Below are positions 43,900 to 48,754 of a DNA stretch of 48,754 nt, one piece after another. Numbering within the stretch: the first letter of the stretch is position 1; every line of letters starts with the position of its first letter. Both the position numbers and the translations under genes were made by a program. The stretch lies in NCBI GenBank assembly GCA_002712765.1, contig PAUP01000106.1, forward strand, positions 1 to 48,754, read 5' to 3'. The stretch comes from Cytophagaceae bacterium (GTDB lineage: Bacteria; Bacteroidota; Bacteroidia; Flavobacteriales; Flavobacteriaceae). Below the pieces are notes generated by a model. The model was not told the DNA's origin. It saw only the letters and a list, made by a program, of their open reading frames with translations, and did not search any database.

Positions 43900-44748
43900 T
43901 TATAACATTTTTAAATTGGAGACTTCTTGCTGGCTAAGGTGTCTGTAATTTCCTCTAGGCAAATCCTTTTTGGTAAGACCTGCAATCCCAACACAATCAA
44001 TTCTCACCACCTCGTAATTAAGGTGTTCAAATATGGTTCTAATCACACTATTCCCTCTGTGCTTAAGCTTGAGACCAATCTCTTTTTTAGGAGCTCCCTC
44101 TACATAACTTATATCAACTACTTCGACCTTTTTACCCTCTACGGTAATACCTTCTTTGATCCGATCCATATCCGCCATTTTAAGATTTTTGGTGAGCTCT
44201 ATATGGTATAACTTGGTCACCCCATTTTTGGAGTGTGTAAACTTTTTGACAATATCGTCGTCATTGGTAAATAGGATAAGACCTGTAGAGTTGCGCCCTA
44301 ATCTTCCTATTGGTTTAACACGAGCCTTGGTTGCCTTGGCAATCAAATCCATCACTGTATTGCCTTTATCGGTACTTACGGTGGTAGCGAAGCCTTTGGG
44401 CTTATTTAAAAGAATATAGGTTTTGGGTTCGGGTTGTATACGACGCCCATCAAAACGAACATCATCGGTAAGTTTGACGCGATAGCCCATTTCGTTTATG
44501 ACCTTTCCGTTTACCGTGACATTCCCAATAGCAATGTACATATCGGCTTCTCGGCGAGAGCACATCCCAGAATTGGCGATATACTTATTAAGACGAATAG
44601 TCCCATCGTCTTTTCGTTTTTGGGTATTTTCTTTTTTGGGTTGTGCTTTTGAGCTACCACCCTGTGATCGTTTATGCTTAGACGCTCCTGCTTTTGCATA
44701 TTGAGACGAATCTTTACTTTTTCCTTTACGTGCTCCTCCTTTACTCAT
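43900..44748 (-). CDS. RsuA/RluB-type pseudouridine synthase family protein with altered catalytic motif
   Basis: 282 residues. A basic Lys/Gly/Ser/Gln-rich tail (about 1-48) precedes an S4 RNA-binding domain (IRLNKYIANSGMCSRREAD) and the pseudouridine synthase domain. The catalytic motif in this family is GRLD-x-x-S/T-x-GL, in which the Asp forms the covalent intermediate; here it reads GRLGRNSTGLILFTND with Gly151 (codon GGG at 44296-44298). The rest of the fold looks intact. Unless another Asp substitutes, it should bind rRNA without isomerising uridine. Similar GRLG sequences may be widespread in Flavobacteria. It has a strong promoter of its own. Confidence 0.85.
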   Translation of the reverse strand: MSKGGARKGKSKDSSQYAKAGASKHKRSQGGSSKAQPKKENTQKRKDDGTIRLNKYIANSGMCSRREADMYIAIGNVTVNGKVINEMGYRVKLTDDVRFDGRRIQPEPKTYILLNKPKGFATTVSTDKGNTVMDLIAKATKARVKPIGRLGRNSTGLILFTNDDDIVKKFTHSKNGVTKLYHIELTKNLKMADMDRIKEGITVEGKKVEVVDISYVEGAPKKEIGLKLKHRGNSVIRTIFEHLNYEVVRIDCVGIAGLTKKDLPRGNYRHLSQQEVSNLKML

Positions 44749-44765
44749 GATTTCTTATTTGGGCA

Positions 44766-44795
44766 CAAAGGTAATCTTAATCAATGACCTACAAA
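44766..44795 (-). promoter_or_regulatory. Promoter of the pseudouridine synthase-like gene
   Basis: TTTG (complement of 44792-44795), an 18-nt spacer and TACCTTTG (44766-44773) on the minus strand form a full consensus, with transcription starting about 10 nt before the ATG. Confidence 0.72.
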
Positions 44796-44844
44796 ATACT
44801 TATCTAGCTAGTATTTGACCCTCTTCGTGTATGATGGGTTTGCC

Positions 44845-45825
44845 TTAGCTATTCTTATCAAAATTTTGCTCCTTAAATGAAACTGTAGACTGTCTTGTGC
44901 GGTCAACGTGCAATTGTGTCACATCAGGTCTAGCGTAATGCCCTACCGCATCAAAATTTTGACGTTCTTCATAGACCCGCTTAACATCTAATTGGGCATA
45001 AATATTCCCTTCGGTGGTGGTATCTGGCGGTAGGATAAACTCACCGTCAGGACCCGCAATGCAAGACCCTCCATTTGATAAAATAGCTGGAGCCTTTTCT
45101 AAAATATTATCCAGATGTGGGGTGTCGGCTGGAAAATCCTCCCGTCTCATCTTGCTCGACACCGATAAGACATAGCTGCGTCCCTCTCTCGCCATAAATC
45201 GCGTAATATCCTTGGTATTGTAATCGCTACCTGGCCAAACTGCAATATGAACATTTTCGCCTTGAGCATATAGCGCGGCCCTGGGCAATGGCATCCAATT
45301 TTCCCAACAATTCAAACCCCCCAAGGTAAAATCCTTTAAAGAATGTGTACGTAAACCGTGACCATCGCCTGGAGACCAAGTAAGTCGCTCGTCATAAGTG
45401 GGTTGTAATTTTCTATGCACAGACTGTATCACACCTTCTCGATCGATATACACTAGTGATGCGTACAAACTATGACCCCCGCGATCTATCGGGCGTTCAA
45501 TTATACCTAGATAAGTAGCGATCTTATGCTTTCGCGAAAGCGCACACAACTCCTTCAAATCACCGTCTTGGATCACCACAGCATTACGCGCATAATGAGC
45601 GTGAATTTCTTTAACCACTTTTGAATTCCAGGCGGCTCCATTGGTAAGAGAAAGCCAATACGGATACCCAGGCACTAAACCTTCACCAAAGACGATAAGC
45701 TCTGCACCTTGCTTAGCCGCCTGTTCTATGGCATGTTTGACCTTGGCCAATGTTTTTTGTTTATCGAGCCAAACTGGGGCTATCTGAGCCAAAGCCACGT
45801 TTAACATATGAGAAGGATGATTCAT
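44845..45825 (-). CDS. Nitrilase (carbon-nitrogen hydrolase superfamily)
   Basis: 326 residues. The Glu-Lys-Cys triad is in place: Glu48 in FGEGLVPGYPYW, Lys139 in VHRKLQPTYDE and Cys173 in LNCWENWMPL. CWEN and the HRKL-P-ER pattern are those of true nitrilases (branch 1), which turn nitriles into carboxylic acids and ammonia, rather than amidases. It is a cytoplasmic enzyme with no obvious partner genes (no aldoxime dehydratase or other Nit-cluster genes), so the natural nitrile is unknown. A perfect palindrome copy encodes LSRK at residues 96-99. Confidence 0.92.
   Translation of the reverse strand: MNHPSHMLNVALAQIAPVWLDKQKTLAKVKHAIEQAAKQGAELIVFGEGLVPGYPYWLSLTNGAAWNSKVVKEIHAHYARNAVVIQDGDLKELCALSRKHKIATYLGIIERPIDRGGHSLYASLVYIDREGVIQSVHRKLQPTYDERLTWSPGDGHGLRTHSLKDFTLGGLNCWENWMPLPRAALYAQGENVHIAVWPGSDYNTKDITRFMAREGRSYVLSVSSKMRREDFPADTPHLDNILEKAPAILSNGGSCIAGPDGEFILPPDTTTEGNIYAQLDVKRVYEERQNFDAVGHYARPDVTQLHVDRTRQSTVSFKEQNFDKNS
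45528..45541. repeat. Palindrome GCTTTCGCGAAAGC, copy 8
   Basis: Perfect. Inside the nitrilase gene, read as LSRK. Confidence 0.95.
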
Positions 45826-45842
45826 AAGCTGTATTTACCCTT

Positions 45843-45871
45843 CTAAAGTACAAACTCAAGCATACACCAAA
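45843..45871 (-). promoter_or_regulatory. Promoter of the nitrilase gene
   Basis: TTTG (complement of 45868-45871), a 17-nt spacer and TACTTTAG (45843-45850), one base off the -7 consensus, on the minus strand. Confidence 0.45.
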
Positions 45872-45884
45872 AAGCAGTCGCCTG

Positions 45885-46796
45885 TTAAAGATTGACTATC
45901 CTTCGCAAAAATACGGTTGGATCTATCAGTACAATGCTAATTACACCAGCGACAATAATTGTTTTGAGCAACAGATGCAATAAGAGATAATGCCACTTTT
46001 GACGCGATTGCCATAGTATGACCAAAAAAAGTATGAGTAATAACATACTCCCATAAAAGTAAAAGTACATTTTACCCAAATTGTAGCTGGTGACCAATAA
46101 AAGAAGTGGAATCAGGGTAAGAGCCGCCAAAGACGACAACATAAGCTTGGACATTTTGACACCATATACCACAGGGATGGTCTTGTAATTTTGAACCAAA
46201 TCGCCTTTTAAATTCTCGAGATCTTTGACCAATTCGCGCATGGCCACAACCAAAAACAAAAATGAAGCATGAATAAAAATGACCGTATCTAGGTTGCGGT
46301 AGTACACAAATATGGCAAAGAAGGGTGTGAGCGCTAACAAGGCCGCTACCAAATTACCTACAAAAGTGATTCGCTTTAGTTTGTGAGAGTACAACCAAAT
46401 GCCAAAAATGTAAATCGCAAAAAATACCACGGCTCTAAAGGAGACATAGCTCGCCATGATCACAGACGAAAAATTGAGTACAAAATAAAAAGACAACTTG
46501 GTGTTTTGACTCACCAATCGATCCAACATCACTTTTCTGGGCCTGTTGATTAAATCTTTTTCTGAATCGTAAAAGTTGTTGATGATATAACCTCCTGCAA
46601 TCGCTGCTGCCGAGGCCAGAACTAGCATTAATAGGTTGGGATCCAAAACCACCTCTCTGGTCAACTTTTCTGGAGCCAAAATAAATATGGCTGTCAAATA
46701 CTGTGCGATAACAATAACGAGAATGTTGTAGCCACGCACCACCGAAAACAAACTAAAAAATTTAAGAAGTAGGCGTTTGTTTTTTCGCGTAAGCAT
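45885..46796 (-). CDS. UbiA-family prenyltransferase (geranylgeranylglycerol-phosphate transferase-like)
   Basis: 303 residues with eight to nine membrane helices. The first Asp-rich motif reads NNFYDSEKDLINRPRK, and the second is RELVKDLENLKGD; these bind prenyl diphosphate through Mg2+. This variant, next to mevalonate genes, matches proteins annotated in Flavobacteria as geranylgeranylglycerol-phosphate geranylgeranyltransferase-like. The acceptor may instead be a quinone precursor or another aromatic compound; sequence alone does not decide. It starts 32 nt after the mevalonate kinase-like gene and is probably co-transcribed with it. Confidence 0.88.
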   Translation of the reverse strand: MLTRKNKRLLLKFFSLFSVVRGYNILVIVIAQYLTAIFILAPEKLTREVVLDPNLLMLVLASAAAIAGGYIINNFYDSEKDLINRPRKVMLDRLVSQNTKLSFYFVLNFSSVIMASYVSFRAVVFFAIYIFGIWLYSHKLKRITFVGNLVAALLALTPFFAIFVYYRNLDTVIFIHASFLFLVVAMRELVKDLENLKGDLVQNYKTIPVVYGVKMSKLMLSSLAALTLIPLLLLVTSYNLGKMYFYFYGSMLLLILFLVILWQSRQKWHYLLLHLLLKTIIVAGVISIVLIDPTVFLRRIVNL

Positions 46797-46828
46797 ACCT
46801 TGCCACTTTTAAAGTGCCCCCAACACCT

Positions 46829-47758
46829 TTAGAAGGTGTAGACCACTTCTAACTGATGCCCATTTAAGGCTTTTCTGGCCTTATCGATATCTTCGGTAAA
46901 ACCTAGCATATAGCCACCACCACCAGAGCCGCAAAGCTTTAGGTAGTAATCATTAGATTCGATCCCTTTTTGCCAGAGGGCGTGAAATTGGGCCGGAATC
47001 ATAGGTTGGAAATTCTTTAGTACCACCTTAGAAAGTTGCTTTACATTACTAAAAAGTGATTTGACATCGCCTTTGAGAAAATCTTCGACACAGGCATCGG
47101 TATGCTTGACAAACTGATTTTTAAGCATGGTTCTGAAGCCTTCTTGCTTCATGCTCTCCATAAAGATGTTGACCATGGGCGCGGTTTCTCCTGTCATTCC
47201 CGAATCCAATAAGAAGACAGCTCCTTTTCCAGTTTCGGTCTGAGAAGGTATACCCGCTGGCTCAATATTATCTTGACTATTAATGAGTATCGGTAGGCTC
47301 AAATAACTATTTAAAGGATCGAGCCCAGAAGATTTACCGTGAAAAAAAGACTCCATTGCGCCAAAAATTCCTTTGAGCGTCAAGAGTTTTTCTCGTGTCA
47401 AATTCTCTAAAACCGTAATCTTGTCTTTGGCATACTTATCATAAATGGCTGCCACTAAGGCGCCACTACTCCCTACACCATACCCTTGAGGAATGCTAGA
47501 ATCAAAATACATCCCTTTTGCCACATCGGCTTCTAGAGCATCAATATCAAAACACACCAAGTCTTCAGGTAATTCCTGAAGGTAGGTCGCAAAGCGCTTT
47601 AAATTCTGATTGGATTGCTGGGCTTCTTGTGAAGGATCTTTATCAATCTTCAAAGCACCATTGTAAAAATTATAAGGTATAGCGAGTCCTTTAGAATCTT
47701 TAATAATTCCATACTCACCAAACAATAAAATCTTAGAATAAAAGAGCGGTCCTTTCAT
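46829..47758 (-). CDS. GHMP kinase, mevalonate kinase-like
   Basis: 309 residues. The N-terminal strand SKILLFGEYGIIKDSKGLAIP and the ATP-binding motif PQGYGVGSSGALVAAIYD mark a GHMP kinase; a C-terminal GSGGGGYMLGFT loop is also typical. Its position between diphosphomevalonate decarboxylase and a prenyltransferase supports a mevalonate-pathway kinase, phosphorylating mevalonate or phosphomevalonate. A -7 box lies directly upstream of the ATG. Confidence 0.88.
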   Translation of the reverse strand: MKGPLFYSKILLFGEYGIIKDSKGLAIPYNFYNGALKIDKDPSQEAQQSNQNLKRFATYLQELPEDLVCFDIDALEADVAKGMYFDSSIPQGYGVGSSGALVAAIYDKYAKDKITVLENLTREKLLTLKGIFGAMESFFHGKSSGLDPLNSYLSLPILINSQDNIEPAGIPSQTETGKGAVFLLDSGMTGETAPMVNIFMESMKQEGFRTMLKNQFVKHTDACVEDFLKGDVKSLFSNVKQLSKVVLKNFQPMIPAQFHALWQKGIESNDYYLKLCGSGGGGYMLGFTEDIDKARKALNGHQLEVVYTF

Positions 47759-47764
47759 AAAAGC

Positions 47765-47772
47765 AAAATTAG
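47765..47772 (-). promoter_or_regulatory. -7 box of the mevalonate kinase-like gene
   Basis: TAATTTTG on the minus strand fits TAnnTTTG and lies 6 nt before the ATG, which implies a leaderless or almost leaderless mRNA. No clear -33 is seen. Confidence 0.45.
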
Positions 47773-47872
47773 GGTATTTTCAGTAGATTCTGACAGTCGG
47801 TGTTCTAATTTAGGGACTTATTAACTAAAATCACTTAGAAAAGTAATAAAATAAGGTCTCTTCACGAAGATA

Positions 47873-48754
47873 CTAGGCTAATTGTTTGGCTCCTAGCCCA
47901 ACCTCATCATTAATATATTCGCCATTTTTACAAAAAGCGGCTAAGGTATCTGAGACAAAAGTCAGCACCTGCCCCGCTACATTTTTTGGATATAAGAGGT
48001 GCACATTGGCCCCCGCATCTAAGGTAAAACACAGTTTGATACCCGTCTCTTTTCGAAAAGCCCAAATCGCATTAATAATCTCAAGGGTATTGGGTTTCAT
48101 CAAGATAAAATAAGGATGACTGCTCATCATCATCGCATGCAGTGTCAAAGCTTCACTCTCTACCAATGCGATAAAACCGTCAAGATCTCCCGATTTGAGT
48201 ATGTCTGCTAAGGCACTTATATTTTTGGGAGCTTGTTCAAAGCGCGCTTTCGCGAAAGCGTGCCCATTCATAAGCCCGTGACCTACAGTACTACTCACTT
48301 GTTTTTCTCCTTTATCAACCAGTAAAATGGTGTCTTGAAAATTGGTAAAAACCTCATGTACTTCAAAAGGATAGACGCTGCCTAACAATTGATCGCTATT
48401 AGGAATGTCTGTATGCTGCCCCCATACCACTAGAGGTCCTAAAATACTTCTACACGCGCTACCTGAGCCCAATCGCGCCAAAAAGGAAGCCTTGTCATAA
48501 AAGTAATCATCGGTCATCTCTGGACGCATTTCTCGCTCTATAGACAACACACATAGGGCTAAGGCACTCATCCCAGAGGCAGAGCTCGCAATCCCTGAAC
48601 TATGCGGAAACGAATTGGAGGTTTCTATGGTATACGAATATTGCCCTACATATGGACAATACGGCAAGATACGTTCAAAAAACTGAGCGACCTTGGGCTT
48701 AAAATCTGGAACCGCTACCCCGTCGAGAAGGATATCAAATTCAATTTCTTTACC
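47873..48754 (-). CDS. mvaD: Diphosphomevalonate decarboxylase (5' end cut by window)
   Basis: The frame stays open to the right edge (294 visible codons), so the start lies beyond the window; an internal TTG at 48667 is not the true start. The GHMP-type loop NSFPHSSGIASSASGMSAL, the FWVWGQHTD-like segment LVVWGQHTD and the C-terminal FTLDAGANVHLLYP are the signatures of ATP-dependent decarboxylation of mevalonate 5-diphosphate to isopentenyl diphosphate. A perfect palindrome copy encodes AFAKA. It is first in the visible isoprenoid set, 114 bp upstream of the GHMP kinase. Confidence 0.93.
   Translation of the reverse strand, partial: GKEIEFDILLDGVAVPDFKPKVAQFFERILPYCPYVGQYSYTIETSNSFPHSSGIASSASGMSALALCVLSIEREMRPEMTDDYFYDKASFLARLGSGSACRSILGPLVVWGQHTDIPNSDQLLGSVYPFEVHEVFTNFQDTILLVDKGEKQVSSTVGHGLMNGHAFAKARFEQAPKNISALADILKSGDLDGFIALVESEALTLHAMMMSSHPYFILMKPNTLEIINAIWAFRKETGIKLCFTLDAGANVHLLYPKNVAGQVLTFVSDTLAAFCKNGEYINDEVGLGAKQLA
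48246..48259. repeat. Palindrome GCTTTCGCGAAAGC, copy 9
   Basis: Perfect; extends to 16 bp. Inside mvaD, read as AFAKA. Confidence 0.95.

Noticed and set aside
44793-44816. AAATACT/AGTATTT inverted repeat after the nitrilase gene
   Set aside because: A weak AT-only stem with a 9-nt loop; it overlaps the -33 region of the next promoter and is not convincing as a terminator.
46803-46815. CACTTTTAAAGTG palindrome between the GHMP kinase and UbiA genes
   Set aside because: It is short, AT-rich and without a T-run, and likely to occur by chance in an intergenic gap.
16283-48259. The repeated palindrome as a transcription terminator or insertion-sequence end
   Set aside because: Every perfect copy lies inside an intact coding sequence, none is followed by a T-run, and flanks show no target-site duplications or shared sequence beyond one base on each side.

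Overview
The window looks like chromosomal DNA of a marine-type member of the Flavobacteriia (Bacteroidota), close to the Dokdonia/Leeuwenhoekiella group of Flavobacteriaceae. The placement is inferred from gene content and style. There is an alternative complex III (act) operon joined to cytochrome oxidase, mevalonate-pathway genes, a short QueG, a DUF2723 membrane protein and LAB_N proteins. Promoters follow the Bacteroidota pattern TTTG-N17-19-TAnnTTTG, and Shine-Dalgarno sequences are scarce. No prophage, transposase, CRISPR array or classical defence island is visible.

Layout. 1-1653: SLC45-type sugar transporter, cut by the window edge, with a LacI-type operator upstream. 1.9-7.1 kb: minus-strand genes for a DUF2807 lipoprotein, a PagL-like outer-membrane protein, QueG, a cytochrome P450 and RuvB. 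7.3-19.2 kb: an eight-gene respiratory operon, actABCDEF-coxBA, reading leftward; it takes electrons from menaquinol to O2. 19.2-19.4 kb: a divergent control region with a repeated TTAGTTCTAA motif, facing a SPOR-domain gene. 20.8-25.3 kb: the rimP-nusA-infB translation/transcription operon. 25.4-28.3 kb: UspA, an alpha/beta hydrolase, a cupin and tRNA-Gln. 28.5-32.5 kb: a DUF2723 (TMEM260-like) glycosyltransferase overlapping a polysaccharide deacetylase. 32.5-36.8 kb: a cysteine-less thioredoxin-like protein, a metallophosphoesterase, an orphan ABC ATPase, a Gre-like factor and a FAD oxidoreductase. 36.8-43.9 kb: two converging envelope-glycosylation gene sets, one MORN-GT2-GT2-GT-C and one GT2-LAB_N-ArnT-like. 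43.9-48.8 kb: an RsuA/RluB-type pseudouridine synthase with an altered catalytic motif, a nitrilase, and a mevalonate/isoprenoid set (mvaD, GHMP kinase, UbiA prenyltransferase).

The strongest signal not explained by genes is a 14-bp perfect palindrome, GCTTTCGCGAAAGC. It occurs nine times between 16.3 and 48.3 kb, every 2.7-6.5 kb, and four near-copies occur elsewhere. All copies lie inside coding sequences. They are read in all three codon frames (AFAKA, LSRK, RFRES), so the DNA word itself, not a peptide, appears to be maintained. It behaves like a highly iterated chromosomal signal comparable in kind to cyanobacterial HIP1, uptake sequences or chromosome-organising sites. I do not recall a description of it. 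Second in interest is the shared operator-like repeat between the act-cox operon and the SPOR gene.
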